Shown piece after piece: positions 12,790 through 23,830 of a stretch of DNA of 64,000 nt. Within the stretch, counting starts at the first letter, position 1. The number at the start of each line of letters is the position of its first letter. The stretch covers positions 81,197,601-81,261,600 of the forward strand of contig NC_072894.1 of the NCBI RefSeq assembly GCF_027943255.1, read 5' to 3'. Source of the DNA: Anastrepha obliqua. Lineage: Eukaryota; Arthropoda; Insecta; Diptera; Tephritidae. The notes under the pieces are model-generated. The model did not search any database. It was not told the DNA's origin and saw only the letters and a list, made by a program, of their open reading frames with translations. The position numbers were made by a program, and so were the translations under genes.

Positions 12790-13565
12790 AAAATTAATAC
12801 GAAACAAAGCAAATTTTTTGATACAATTTCATTCGAACTTTATTGTAACACTTTTTGGTAGACAACGTTTTTGGTTTTTTCATCTTTCGCGTGAATAATG
12901 ACGATGGTTTGCCAACTCGTGAGCAAGCTACATACAATTGTCCAAGAGAAAAAATTGGGTATTCTAAATTAATACCGCACATTTGTAGAGACTGTCCTTG
13001 CGCCTTATTAATTCTCATAGCGAAGGCAAGGCGAATAGGGAACTGCAAACGTTTGAAATCGAATGGTAAATCCGCCGGAATCAGTGGAATTCAGGGTATC
13101 AAAATGTCTTCTCCTTTGTACTTCCCTTTCAAAATTGTTGCTTCGATAACGTTACCCATTAGCTTCTTCACAGCGAGTCTGGTACCTTTTCAAAGTCGGG
13201 GCACATTACTATTGCGCAGCATAATAATCGGTGCTCCAATTTTTAATCGTAAATTATGAGGTGGTAAGCCTGGCAAATCGAGCGAGTTTAAGAATTCAGT
13301 TGGATAATTTACGACCTCATCTTGATCAATAATAGTGTCCATTGACTTATACGCAACTATGTCACCAGGCATTTGATCTAAAATAGCTGAATTTATATCA
13401 TTGACGTCCTTATTTTTCCCAGCTAAAATTGCTCTTTCGCTGAGTCAATCATGGTTTTTGTAATGTTGAACTATGTTTGGAAATACACTCTGTATCAATG
13501 CCTCTTTAGACTGTGCAAAAGTGCAGAAATTGTTAGGCAATGTTATCATTTCTGTTGTTTTTGAA
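12790..13565 (-). pseudogene. Helitron PIF1-like helicase, C-terminal fragment
   Basis: Minus-strand frames give SMDTIIDQDEVVNYPTEFL, LPPHNLRLKIGAPIIMLRN and, after a frame break near 13190, the helicase signature [16 protein letters not shown] and [17 protein letters not shown]. This is the last third of a Pif1-type helicase as found in Helitron RepHel proteins. It is related to but distinct from the copy at 4840-6195. It lies next to the Helitron 3' hairpin, where the helicase normally ends. Confidence 0.9.
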
Positions 13566-13604
13566 AAAAGGTTTATTTTTTTTGGTTAAAAAGTGTTTTT
13601 TGAA

Positions 13605-14140
13605 GTTTTGAAAAACACTTCGCTCTAACAAATTTCTTCTCAGTTAATTGCTGAAAATTAAATATTTTGAAAAAACTATTGTATTTTTTTTTAATTTAAC
13701 GTTTTTGAGAAAATTTTGTTCTTGAAAAAATTTCATACTTTTGTAAAAGTTTAAATTGATTTGTTAAAAAAGATTTTTTTCCGCTTTGAAAAACACCCCC
13801 TCGAAAAAATGTATTCTCTATTAATAGTGGAATATGAAATGCTTTGAAAACATTATTTTTTTTTAAATTTTGTTTGGTTTTCAGAAAATTTTGTTTTGAA
13901 AAAATTTCATACCCTTGAAAAAGTTTTATTTTATTTTATTTGTTTAAAATTTTTGAAATTTTGTTTTTTGTAATTTTAGAAAAACACCTCTTCGAAGAAA
14001 TTTCTTTTATCTTTTTGAGGAAAATTTGGTTTTGAAAAAATTTCATGCTTTCGAAATTTTTTTATTTTACTTTATTTCTTCAAAATTTTTGAAAACAATT
14101 TTTTTTATAATTTTTGAAAAACACCCCTTTGAAAAAATGT
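13605..14140. repeat. Imperfect tandem repeats inside the Helitron
   Basis: A GAAAAACAC(C/T)(C/T) anchor followed by (C/T)CGAAAAAAT-like sequence occurs at 13610, 13788, 13979 and 14116. The TTTTGAAAAAATTTCAT string also repeats between the anchors. Spacings are about 178, 191 and 137 bases. The block is very A/T-rich with homopurine and homopyrimidine runs. Confidence 0.65.
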
Positions 14141-14388
14141 TTTCTATGTGTCATAGTGGTATTCCATTAACTTTTAGGATTATAGTCAAATACTTACAAA
14201 TATCTACGCTTTCGCAAATAGCAACAATAAACAAATTTCCTCAAAACCAAAAAATTTACTTTTTTTCTAAAAAAATTCTAAACAAACAACGTAATAAATT
14301 TAGAATTTTGTGTTCACGAAAAAACAGTATTGTTTTTATTGTATTAACTGAAAACCAAAATGTTGCAAAAAATCAAAACAAAACTAAA

Positions 14389-14781
14389 TTATTTTTTTGT
14401 GTTCATTTGGTCCATATGTTCCATAAAAAGTTGATATGGTAAATAATATGCAGGGTCTGATACACGCAAATTTCCATTGACCATTATAGTGACAAAATTA
14501 TCGATCACCAATTCCAACAGGATTTCAAAATCAGAGTTGGAGTGAGTTGTTGTGTGGTGTACTTCTGAAAAAATGAGAAATAAACAAAATAAATCTAAAA
14601 ATTCGAATTCTAACTTTATCTTGTGTATGTTCTTATTACCTTTGAATTTTTCCAATGAAGCACTATTCATTTTAAATTTTCCAAGAATTTTTTTTATCAT
14701 TTCGCGTTTCTTTCCTTTTTCATTCGATTCCAACATTTGTTCATAGCCGAAAACATCGTTTGCAAACGCATTCATTTCCAT
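14389..14781 (-). CDS. Unassigned 130-codon frame inside the Helitron
   Basis: An ATG-started minus-strand frame opens with MEMNAFANDVFGYEQMLES, then a lysine-rich stretch (EKGKKREMIKKILGKFKM). It ends SDFEILLELVIDNFVTIM then SDPAYYLPYQLFMEH. The middle (around residues 50-75) is of lower complexity. A GT-like donor after KFKG (near 14640) and an AG before EVHHTTTHS (near 14570) could mark an intron. I do not recognise the family. Since Helitrons capture host gene pieces, it may be captured, but it may also be chance. Confidence 0.3.
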   Translation of the reverse strand: MEMNAFANDVFGYEQMLESNEKGKKREMIKKILGKFKMNSASLEKFKGNKNIHKIKLEFEFLDLFCLFLIFSEVHHTTTHSNSDFEILLELVIDNFVTIMVNGNLRVSDPAYYLPYQLFMEHMDQMNTKK

Positions 14782-14826
14782 ATAGAATTGGTCAATTGAA
14801 TTGAAACATTATTTTCATAAATACTT

Positions 14827-15048
14827 AGGACCTTAACTAATGCACCTTGGTACATACCTAACGCAGATATTCATCGCGACCTTGACATCGATACTATTGA
14901 TGAAACAATACAAAGCGCTAGCAGAAGACACATAAATAGACTATTAACGCATACACACCCTATGATGAGAAGACTACCAAATAAAGAAAAATCTACCCAA
15001 AGTCGGCTTAACCGTCAAACACCAACAGATCTTACAAAATCCTTGTAA
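14827..15048 (+). mobile_element. Jockey LINE C-terminal tail nested in the Helitron
   Basis: One clean frame of 73 residues plus stop begins RTLTNAPWYIPNADIHRD, then LDIDTIDETIQ, and ends LNRQTPTDLTKSL. The NAPWY.PN..IHRDL pattern is the conserved extreme C-terminus of Jockey-clade ORF2 proteins. Only the 3' tail is present. It lies on the plus strand inside the minus-strand Helitron, so it arrived by insertion or was captured. Confidence 0.85.
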
Positions 15049-16021
15049 TCAATTGTCAACTAATCGTATATATCATTGTTTGTTAACCACTTGTTTTTAA
15101 ATAATATGTATATATTTCTTCTAAATGAGCTTGGGGGCATTGGCCCTTCAATATCACTCTCATTCCATCTTTTTGTAAATCAAATTACTTATTGTCTAAC
15201 GACAGGTGTAATATTTTATGGAAGAAATAAAAAAAAAAAAAAAATTTCATTCGAATCATTTGAAATTTCTGTATACAATACATTTCTGTATCACAATACA
15301 AATACAAAAAATTCAAAAAAAGTTGTACACATAAAATGAATGTCGATTCGAAACTTACTTTAATCTAACAATCGAGCAAGTTTTGTTTTGGACAATATTT
15401 TGATTTTTTCTTTTTTTTATATGAAGAAAATATTTAAAAGAATTTTTTTTTTGCTAAAAACCATCCCCTAGTGGATCCCTATAATATGAAAAAAGAACGA
15501 ATAAAATTGGCCTCGTATCGGCCCAAAAAAATGCGGACAAACTAACATCATTTCATTTTTATATATATAGATTTGTGGTGTCCGTTGGAGAATAGTGGCC
15601 AAAAAATTGCATCACATTGAAAAAAAACGTGGAAAAATTGCACAAATCAGAGCTTATTGTTGAAAATTTCTTTTGAACGTCAACCGTTCAATCTTAGAAT
15701 TATATATGTACATTTATAACGCACATACACTCCCCTTCCCATGACTATATTGAAATAAAAAATCGGTTGAAGAATGGTTAAGTTATGTATTTTTACTCTA
15801 TCAAAAACACCATAAATCGTTTTTGTAACAATAAATAAAAAATTTGAGGGTGTTTTGAATTTTGTGTTGTACTGGTCTTGACCTAAAACGTGCACTACAT
15901 CACTTGAAGAGTTCTTTCGATTTTTTTTGTTTTGTAGCACCGTGTAATATATTAAACCTTTAAAATACCTTAGTCTTACTCTGTACTATGGATAGAAATT
16001 AATAAATGAAATAAATGATTA

Positions 16022-16042
16022 ATTTTGTGCCACCTTGTACAT
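16022..16042 (-). repeat. Solo terminal repeat, inverted partner of 8711
   Basis: Reads AATTTTGTGCCACCTTG on the plus strand, the exact inverse of CAAGGTGGCACAAAATT at 8711. See the finding on the 8.7-16.0 kb block. Confidence 0.45.
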
Positions 16043-16044
16043 GT

Positions 16045-17035
16045 AAATTATGGCTATGATTAGTCAAATAAACTTCCGCAAAGGTGACATGTATGCACAC
16101 ATGCGCATCGATCTACATATATATGTACACCTATGTGGGTATACCCACACAATGTGCAATATCAAATACTCTGAAATTTAGATTTATTCTTACATATGTA
16201 TGTATATCATTGGTATTTAAGTAACCAAATAACTTTGTTGTTTTTGTTATATTGTGTTTCCACTGATAGCTTGTTAAAGCTGGAATTGCTGCAGCACTAC
16301 GATGAAATTACACCGCAAAAGTGTGACATAGCTATGATCTCTGTAGGAGATATTGATAATCCGTTGTTTTCGAGTATCGGCAGTTGTCAAGAAATATGTA
16401 TGCATGTACTATGTATGTATATACTGAGCCAAACAACAACAACATCATTAAAATTTACTTTCTCGGAATGGCAATAAATACATACTACGTATGCATGTAC
16501 TTTGACCCAAACTAACTATTTTGGTACTGAGCTATCAACAAGGCAACGAAAATAGGGGCATGCATACATACATATACTCATAAGTACATACATATAAGCG
16601 CTTTTGCACTTGTACCTTACCACGAGAGTACAAATCTTGCGTCAGAGTAAACTGTTAAAGAAAGAAAGAAATTAATTAATAGCGAAATTAGAATTTACCA
16701 AAAAACAAAAACGAGGAAAATCAAATTTTTAGTTAAGAAAATAGCAACATAAAAATATAGCACAATAAAAAAAATAATAAAAAGTAATAAAATGTAATAT
16801 ATACGAAATTCAAGTTTTAGAAAAAAGGCGTAAAGTTATTTCAGATTTCAGTTGTTGATATTGAGTAAAAAATATTTATGACCAATAAATCGAGAGCGAC
16901 TCCTTCTGAGATAGGCGCGTTTCTTAACACATTCCACAAATTCTTTTGCGTAATCTTTTATCGGTATTCATTTTTCACAGGCTTCATATACGAAAATGTA
17001 GATTTGTAAGTAATGCAATTAATTAATAATACTCC
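16045..17035. other. No gene recognised (microsatellite-rich spacer)
   Basis: ATGTATGT/ACATACAT runs near 16115-16200 and 16560-16600, and an A-rich tract near 16740-16800. Nothing else supported. Confidence 0.4.
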
Positions 17036-17039
17036 CACT

Positions 17040-17925
17040 GTGTAGTTACACATACTCAGTAGTTTCACTACCCGACCATGACGAGGTGAGAATAGCGATA
17101 AAGCGGCTAAAGAACAACAAAACGGCGGGAGCCGACGGACTGCCGGCTGAGCTATTCAAACATGGCGGCGAGGAGCTGGCAAGGTTTTAGCAAGCGTGTT
17201 GGTCTGGTGTGAGCGCGTTGGTCTGGTGGTGAACGGGGACAAAACGAAGTACCTTCTGCCATCAAACAAACAGTCGGCACAGTCGTGTATCGATCCCCAT
17301 GTCACTGCTGATAGTTATGATTTCGAGGTTGTAAAAGACTTCGTTTATTAAGGAACCACCATTGACACCGATAACAATGTCAGCCTTGAAATCCAACGTA
17401 GAATTTCTTTTGCCAACAAGTGCTCCTTTGAACTAAGTGTGCATTTGAGTAATACAGTTCTCTCTCGACGAACAAAACTAACACTTTATCTTATCATACC
17501 CGCCGTATTGTACGGCGCAAAAGCTTGGACGATGACATCATCCAATGAGGCGTCCCTTGGAGTGTTTGAAAGAAGGATTATACGGAATTTTTTTTTTAAT
17601 TTTTGTATGTCAGCAACGGTGAGTATCGCAGATATGACCCGATGAACTGTATGAGCTTTACGATGGCATAGACATAGCGCAGCGAATAAAGATCCAGTGG
17701 CTACGTATTCTAGGTCATGCCGTCTGAATGGGTACAAATGTTCTGCCTCTGAAAGTATTCGAGCCAGTACAAGCTGGTGGTAGCAGAGGAAGAGGAAGGT
17801 CAATTTTGTGTTGGAGAGATCAGGTGGAGAAGGACTTGGCTTCACTTGGTGTTTCCAACTGGAGCCGTTTAGAACGAAAAAGAAACGACTGGCGCTTTTT
17901 GTTAAACTCAACCTAAATCACGTAA
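17040..17925 (+). mobile_element. RTE-type LINE remnant with internal deletion
   Basis: The start translates as IKRLKNNKTAGADGLPAELF then KHGGEELAR, the reverse-transcriptase entry typical of RTE-like elements. It then jumps straight to VVNGDKTKYLLPS, deleting the catalytic palm. From there it follows the family: LIIPAVLYGAKAWTM, ASLGVFERRIIRNF, and the tail SRGRGRSILCWRDQVEKDL then LGVSNWSRLERKRNDW. At least four frame changes and a stop are present. A short duplication (GTTGGTCTGGTG twice near 17197-17230) sits at the deletion point. Confidence 0.85.
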
Positions 17926-17929
17926 CCGC

Positions 17930-18940
17930 TTAAGAAGTGTAGTTACTCAACTCGAACAAACACTAGACTAATTATGCCGTAGATAGACTAGTCCCGTCCA
18001 GAGAATCGAATCTTTTTTTACGGGTGTTAAAGTTTCAACATTTGAGTTGATTTATCAAAAATATTATGCATAAAAGAACTTGAAGATTTTAACTCTTAAC
18101 TCCTACTTAAAAGAGCATTCTTGACCCATTCTCGAAGAAGCTATAATGAAAGGAAATTTTACGGGGGATCGCTAAAGCAAAAACTCGTACGTGTTAAGAC
18201 AAATGCGTAAGAAAGCTTAGCTTAGGCTAATGTTTGATACAGATACATTGCGAACACTTACACCTATGATTGGTTTGTGCGGAAGACAATTTTTAGACCT
18301 TCTGTACTGTTGAGGATGAATTTTACATTAAAAAACAAAAATTCCCACATCACCTTTGTACTTCTCTTATCCACTTCCAGAATTTTCTTTTTAGCTAAAC
18401 TACTTTTTCAGCTAAACTATAAACGTTGCGATGAATACCTGAGACGATAAGGTCTTGATGAGTTGATACAGAAGGTATAAAATGTCAGTTTCTAAAGAAC
18501 ATTAACATACTTTTAGTGTCTTCGATGTGTAGATGCATCTTCTTCTTCTAGCAGCACTTTCTCCCATTTCCCTTTAAATATTTCTTCGATAAGTTGAGTA
18601 ACATTTTTGCAAAAATTCTGGGCTGGTTTTTAAAATTTTGTGGACTGGGAACCTGCAAAAAAATTTCAGACGCAAGCTTTCAAATTGCCGATACGCGTAT
18701 ATTTTTTTGTCCCCTGCACAAGAATCCAATGTCGGATTCTTGTTGTTTTGGGAAAAGTTCGATTTGGTCGTACAGTGCGATAAATATGTATGCATGCATG
18801 TGTGCTTAGCTTATATGTAATTTGAAGTAGGGCTTTTGCTACAGTGTGATTATTCAGTGGCATGTATGAGGTCATTGAACGTCTCGAACGCGTACATGCA
18901 TAAGAGGGGTAACTGATTAGTTTTCAATGAACTCTATTTC
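17930..18940. other. No gene recognised
   Basis: Spacer with short unrelated frames on both strands (18574-18875). No family or element ends seen. Confidence 0.4.
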
Positions 18941-18941
18941 A

Positions 18942-19095
18942 CACAAATGGGCTGGTGCATGACTGGAAATGCACGGTCTCGAAACCTCGGACACGAAATG
19001 ATAGAAAACGTTTTTTGTAATAGCGGGGGCCCCTAAGTGGGCAGTGGTAAGCCTCCGAGAGTATTCCTGCAATGAAAAAGAATTTTCAGCGAGAA
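18942..19095 (+). mobile_element. tRNA-derived SINE, partial copy 3
   Basis: Starts in the tRNA-like head (AATGGGCTGGTGCATGACT, then B-box-like GGTCTCGAAACCTCGG). It continues with AAATGATAGAAAACG, GTAATAGCGG, GCAGTGGTAAGCCTCCGAG and TTCCTGCAATGAAAAAG, the family order, and stops in mid-body. Confidence 0.75.
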
Positions 19096-19099
19096 TTTT

Positions 19100-20215
19100 C
19101 AATTTTCGTTGACATAGTAAATTTCTGGTTCCGGAGATAACTATTAATGAACCAAATAAAAAAAGTAGGTATTATTTATACTAACGTTGAGTCAGACAGT
19201 CACAGATGGGACGTCGTTAAGTATGTACCTTATGTCGTAGTATTATATTATCAACTGCCCCTCGTATATGCAAGTACCATATGTATGTAAGTACCCACGA
19301 TCAACTGTTGGAAATGAAGAGATTTAGTGTTAGATATGTCCAAACATGCCTACATATTTGTAATTATATACATATAAGAATATGCATTTGTATGCGCACA
19401 ACTTTCAAATAAGCACAAAACTATACTCATATACATATGAACATGTTTAGTATACAAGTGTATGTATAATATATGTAACATACTATAGTATATACGGAGT
19501 CATTATTATTTCTCTTCTTACTTCATTGCCGACTAATTATAAGTGGTTCGGTGGATTATTATGCAAACTTGGGCACATAAATTAAATTTTAAAGATCCAT
19601 TAAAATATTTAATTAGGAAGTTTTACCTCTTTCCGTACTTCAAATAGGTGGATTTTCAATTGTGCATAACATAAAATTTCTGTTTTAAATTAATTTCTTT
19701 GTTGCGGCATAACCGTTGCAAAATAGAGTGTCGCTTACAAGTTCTCATTTAGCAGTGGTAGAAATTGGATTGGCTTAAACAAATGAAAGCTTAATCTATA
19801 AACTGATATACGTACATCATGGGCGCATCCAAAGAGGAGGAAGTTTGGGACTGGTTAACATTTTTTTGCCATCTTTTTTGTGGACACTTTCTGGTCGATT
19901 TCATGCGGCAATCGTTATGTATGCAAGTATGTATGTATGTACATATAATTGGCCTACGGACTACGAATATAATTGATAAGACCTTCCTCAAGAGTTTTGA
20001 TACTTGGTTGAAATTCATTAACTATGTTAGATTTAACTACGCCTTTTGCCTACTGTTGGTCGCTTTTTATGAAACCTGTACAGGAAGCATTTTTTATACT
20101 TGGGAATAGTGAGTACTTACTATACTAATTCAATGTCTATTTATCCTTCAATAGTCCAGAGCTTATTTTTAAATAAATCTTGCATACTAAGAATGGTCAT
20201 GAATTTTATTGATGT
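19100..20215. other. No gene recognised
   Basis: Microsatellite-rich spacer. A 96-codon frame at 19819-20109 has no motif and overlaps an equally long opposite frame. Confidence 0.4.
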
Positions 20216-20221
20216 ATGCTA

Positions 20222-20781
20222 AAGAGGTTTCGAATAAGAGGTGTTATTTTGAGATTCAAGAAAAGATGATATTTTTTAATAGTTATAAATGATCGGATGT
20301 TTATTTTATTATAAAGGGGAAGATATGCCGTTAATAGTGGAAAATAAAATCAAGCAAATGATCATCACGACTACGTTTACAGGACAATATCCTTTTCAAG
20401 AAATTGTTCATAACCGAATTGCAAAGTGCCTGCTCTATGTCCTCGATAGCTTCACGAATTCCATCTTTGATTTCTTGAATCGACCTTTCGCTGTTGGCGT
20501 AGACCTTCTTTTTCACGTGGCGCCAAAGAAAAAAGTCACAAGGTATTAAATCACAAGATCTCGGTGACCAATTGTGATCATCTCTTCGAGAGATAACACG
20601 GACCGGAAACTTTTCCTGTAAAAGATCAATGGTTTCGTTGCTTGTGTGGCACGTAGCGTCGTCTTGTTGAAAATAAACGTTGTCCAGATCAATACCATCC
20701 AATTCCGGCCATAAAAAATCGTTAATCATCTCTCGATAGCGCAATCCATTCACCAATAACACCTGTTATTGGAAAATCCTT
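20222..20781 (-). mobile_element. DD41D transposon, internally deleted copy 2
   Basis: Termini AAGAGGTTTCGAATAAGAGG (left) and, inverted, AAGGATTTTCCAATAACAGG (right), flanked by TA at 20220-20221 and 20782-20783. The minus-strand frame 20762-20331 is uninterrupted for 143 codons: NGLRYREMINDFLWPELDG, then VYFQQDDATCHTSNET and NWSPRSCDLIPCDFFLW. Forty-one residues separate the acids in QQD and PCD, the spacing of the DD41D (rosa/Visitor) group of IS630-Tc1-mariner transposases. The N-terminal DNA-binding part and first catalytic acid are missing. The 5' terminus is joined at almost the same codon as in copy 1, so both descend from, or recurrently form, one deletion type. Confidence 0.92.
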
Positions 20782-20783
20782 TA

Positions 20784-20975
20784 TATTGGTCAATCTGGTC
20801 TGCCGCTCCTGTGAAATGGACATCGAAAGCTCAGAACGGGTGGTTTGTGAATGTCCTACATTAGGCAGACAAAGACTTCACCACCTTGGTGGTGCCGTAG
20901 TATCGCCATGCAATCTTTGGAACAACACCCCCAAAATTGTGCTAAAATTTTTAAAAAGCCTAAAACTCTAGGGTT
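20784..20975 (+). mobile_element. I/R1-type LINE, C-terminal end
   Basis: The frame VNLVCRSCEMDIESSERVVC then ECPTLGRQRLHHLGG carries the C..C...H/C zinc-knuckle-like end found after the RNase H domain in I/R1-group LINEs. It ends LWNNTPKIVLKFLKSLKL and a stop. The DD41D copy 2 lies immediately upstream and probably interrupted it. Confidence 0.7.
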
Positions 20976-21102
20976 ACAAAAATAGGCCTTGCACAATAAA
21001 TAGATCAACTCTTAATAATATCAACTTCTAATAATAATATTAATATGTAAGCCTTTGGGTCATGTACGGTCATAGGTTTCCAAACCTGGTTTTTCAAATT
21101 AA

Positions 21103-21790
21103 GTGGTTAGAGGTAGTCAGAATTTTCCAAAAATCGGATTTTTTTACATTTTCTTAAAGTATAATATCTTCAAAATATTGTGGTAAAATTTGAAGTGAAT
21201 CCGACAAATACTTTTCGAGTTATTCAACAATTAACAAAGGGCGTATAACTCTATAATAAATCGATAGCAAAACTTTAAATGCGTTTTTCTTAAAACTATG
21301 TGTTTTGAAATGGTGATCACTGTAATTTATACTGGTTTTGAAAAACATAAAAAACTCGTGCCTGATCGAAGGATTTTTTTTTTCAGAAATTTTTATTTTT
21401 TTTTCAACAATTAATTGTGGGTTTTTTTCTCGAAAATCTGAAAATTATTCCTGAGGCTGCCATATAGTTAATTTTGAAAATTTTGAAAATAAGCTTCGAA
21501 CTGGCACAAGATTATCTATTAATAAAACAAATTTCTCTTGTCCGATTGATTTTAGTTTTTAGATCTCCAAAGACTTGTCATGATCACGGCAAGAGACGTC
21601 TGGAAACACGGGCTCCACACAAACAGCGATAACTTTTACAACTATTATTATTTTTTAAATTCTGCTAAAGTCAAGTCGAAACATGATGTATTAATGCTAT
21701 GTTTTTATTTTTGTAAAATAAAGCAATTGACTAGCAAAAAAAAAAATTGAAAATGATAATTTTTTCGGGCCTCTGACTGCCCCTATCCCC
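21103..21790. mobile_element. MITE with TTAA flanks (piggyBac-like), 688 bp
   Basis: TTAA stands at both ends (21099-21102 and 21791-21794). The inner termini are inverted: GTGGTTAGAGGTAGTCAGA at the left and, inverted, GGGGATAGGGGCAGTCAGA at the right. TTAA duplication with such termini is the hallmark of piggyBac-type transposition. The interior is AT-rich and non-coding, so it would need a transposase in trans. Confidence 0.75.
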
Positions 21791-21794
21791 TTAA

Positions 21795-23060
21795 AATAAA
21801 ACAAAGAATACAAGTGTATCATTAAAATCGTTAAAAATTTTATTGCATTAGAAATAGACAATTTTGTCAATTATGAGTAAATGGCAATTAATGTTATCGG
21901 ACAGATGTCCACCACGATCCTGATTACAGATGCAGATTTTTTCATAAAGGTTTTTGAATAGCTTTTTGGCAAAACGGTGAATTTTTTTATGAGTCGCGTC
22001 AGGGATTTTGAATTTTAAGACTGAATTCGATTTAATTAACTTCATATAGACTCTATCTTTAACATACGAGTAGACTCACACAAAATAATCTATTGGTGTT
22101 GAATACGCCTGAATCGATAGGTTAGTTAACAGCTGAGTTTCGAGGAATAATTTAGTTTGAACTTAATTTAATCTTAATAATTTAATAAGAACTTTTGCGT
22201 TGTTGACTATAAAATAAAATAAAAAAACATTTTTAAGGTTGTTAAATTTATTTCTTTTTAGGATACAATTCTTATATCCTCCAAGTGTAGGTATTTATAA
22301 CCCTTTAAGGGAAAATAGAGAAAAAGGTCATAAAACAGGTGTTTGACGGCTTACAAATTATTTTTTAACTGCAGTGCTGCAAGAAATTTCCGACTGCATT
22401 TCTGTTATTAAAGTCCTTTTCATCGGCAATTAGATTCCTTTGTTTCTTTAATAGACTTCTGCGAGAGTCAAGCCCGCATTTCTTCTTAGTTTGAGACATT
22501 CTGTCTTGAATATTTATGTCAAGTTTCTTATGACTTAGTTCGAATGTCACTTTCATTTTATCACAACGAGCGCTTGAATCATGTGAACCCGACATGATGC
22601 TTTATGCAACAGAGTATTATCGGCTTATGAAGAAAACGTATGGATTATTCATACGGAAGTACACACACGATTTTTAAGCTTTCTTTTCTTTTTCTTTTCA
22701 TTTATGCATACAAAATACATTTATAAGTGCACATTTGATGATAAGGAGGGAAATCGCACATACATATGTATGTACATGGTTAAATAGAACAAGCTAAATT
22801 TAGGATCGACAATATCAAGTGGTAGACGTATCCATGTGCACTTACTTATACATATACGCTTGGCAAGCAGTAATGGGATTTTGGTTCGGACTGTGAACAT
22901 AAAATCGGAATCAAGTTTTTGCTAGTGGAGTTATGAAATAACATTAAGTAAATTGGAGCAGACACTTGACCTAAACATCTGTAATAAATGCGTAATGCTC
23001 AGGCTTTAATAACCACAGGAAGTGGTCTACAGGCGCACTTAGCCTAAACGGCTTCAATTC
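21795..23060. other. No gene recognised
   Basis: A minus-strand frame 21848-22045 ends with CNQDRGGHLSDNINCHLL, faintly like the C-terminus of mariner-type transposases. Another frame at 22365-22595 has no recognisable motif. Neither is strong enough to call. Confidence 0.3.
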
Positions 23061-23069
23061 GTATAATGC

Positions 23070-23830
23070 GACGACGCCTCTCTCAACCACTACAAACTGA
23101 TTCTCCACGTCTCCCCGGCTCTTTCGAGCTCACCAAAGCAGCATTACTCCCACCTTCTTTCTTCTCCACAGTGGTGATGGCCTAGCATTTGTAGTTCACC
23201 ATACCTATATCGTCCGATATCGTCTTATCAATGTAAACATCGACTTTAGAATGCCAGGGAATATCTGTCCTGTCAGGCGTTGCTTGGACCGAAATATTCA
23301 ATATGTATATACTCCCAAATGCTACCCGGCAGGATATCACCATGAGGTTAGTGTCCTTATCAGGGGTGAAAACCATTTGGTAGCTGGTGACTTTAATGTG
23401 TACCCCTATCTTTGGCATTTAAGCCTGCCAAATGATCGTAGGGGATAACTTCTGACAGAGCAAAGTAAATGACAACACCACCACCAGGATAGTGGATAGC
23501 TGCGTCGGCTCGCCAGATTTAACAACAACAGATCTTGGGTACAATGGGAGTAGCACACATGACGAGGACCTTCAATCTGTCCTTGGTGACTCTCATCATA
23601 CCTGATAAGTGGAAAATAGGGAGAGTGGTCCTACTGAAAACTGGGAAACCCGCCAACCAAGAAGGGTCTTATCGACCGATAAGTATATTTTCTTCAATAG
23701 TGAACCTACTACCGTTACGAGATCCCTGACTCCAGTTACACGAATATGGTTTCCGTAAACTGCACAGTACCACCACATCACTTATCGCCATAAATACGCG
23801 GATAAATCACGGGCTTAAAGTCACTAAGAC
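23070..23830 (+). mobile_element. LINE remnant: endonuclease end fused to RT start
   Basis: At 23300-23450 the frame YTPKCYPAGYHHEVSVL then GENHLVAGDFNVYPYLWH and NDRRG matches the second half of the apurinic endonuclease domain of Jockey/I-type LINEs (GDFNAHH.LW motif, drifted). At 23535-23730 the frame GVAHMTRTFNLSLVTLIIPD then WKIGRVVLLKTGKPANQ and SYRPISIFSSI is the reverse-transcriptase start. LHSTTTSLIAINTRINHGL-like sequence continues in another frame to about 23820. The stretch between the two domains is deleted. Confidence 0.85.

Larger units (their letters stand above)
12731..15571 (-). mobile_element. Helitron with both termini visible
   Basis: On the minus strand the element starts TCTATATATATAAAAATG at 15571, preceded by A. 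It ends CTAG at 12731, followed by T. That is the A/T insertion and TC...CTAG arrangement of Helitrons. The 3' end forms a hairpin whose arms are CTAGCG and CGCTAG (12731-12757), reaching the very terminus. Inside, from 5' to 3' on the minus strand, are a Jockey LINE tail (14827-15048, opposite strand), an unassigned frame (14389-14781), imperfect repeats (13605-14140) and the helicase C-terminus (12790-13565). The Rep nuclease and most of the helicase are missing, so it is non-autonomous. Confidence 0.88.
11325..15945. mobile_element. TIR-bounded element hosting a nested Helitron
   Basis: CACGGTGCTACA at the left (from 11326) has an exact inverted partner ending at 15944. Similarity then resumes weakly (AAGTGACACGATGAGCAC against AAGTGATGTAGTGCACG). 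Both ends touch TAA, which could be a 3-bp target duplication as in PIF/Harbinger elements, though the local sequence is TAA-rich. Without the Helitron (12731-15571) it is about 1.8 kb and encodes nothing I recognise. The left part (11330-12730) is AT-rich and carries only short frames. Class is therefore unproven; it may be a non-autonomous transposon. Confidence 0.5.

Noticed and set aside
14026..14442. 138-codon plus-strand frame
   Set aside because: It runs through the A/T-rich tandem repeats and the antisense of another frame; low-complexity K/F/I content.
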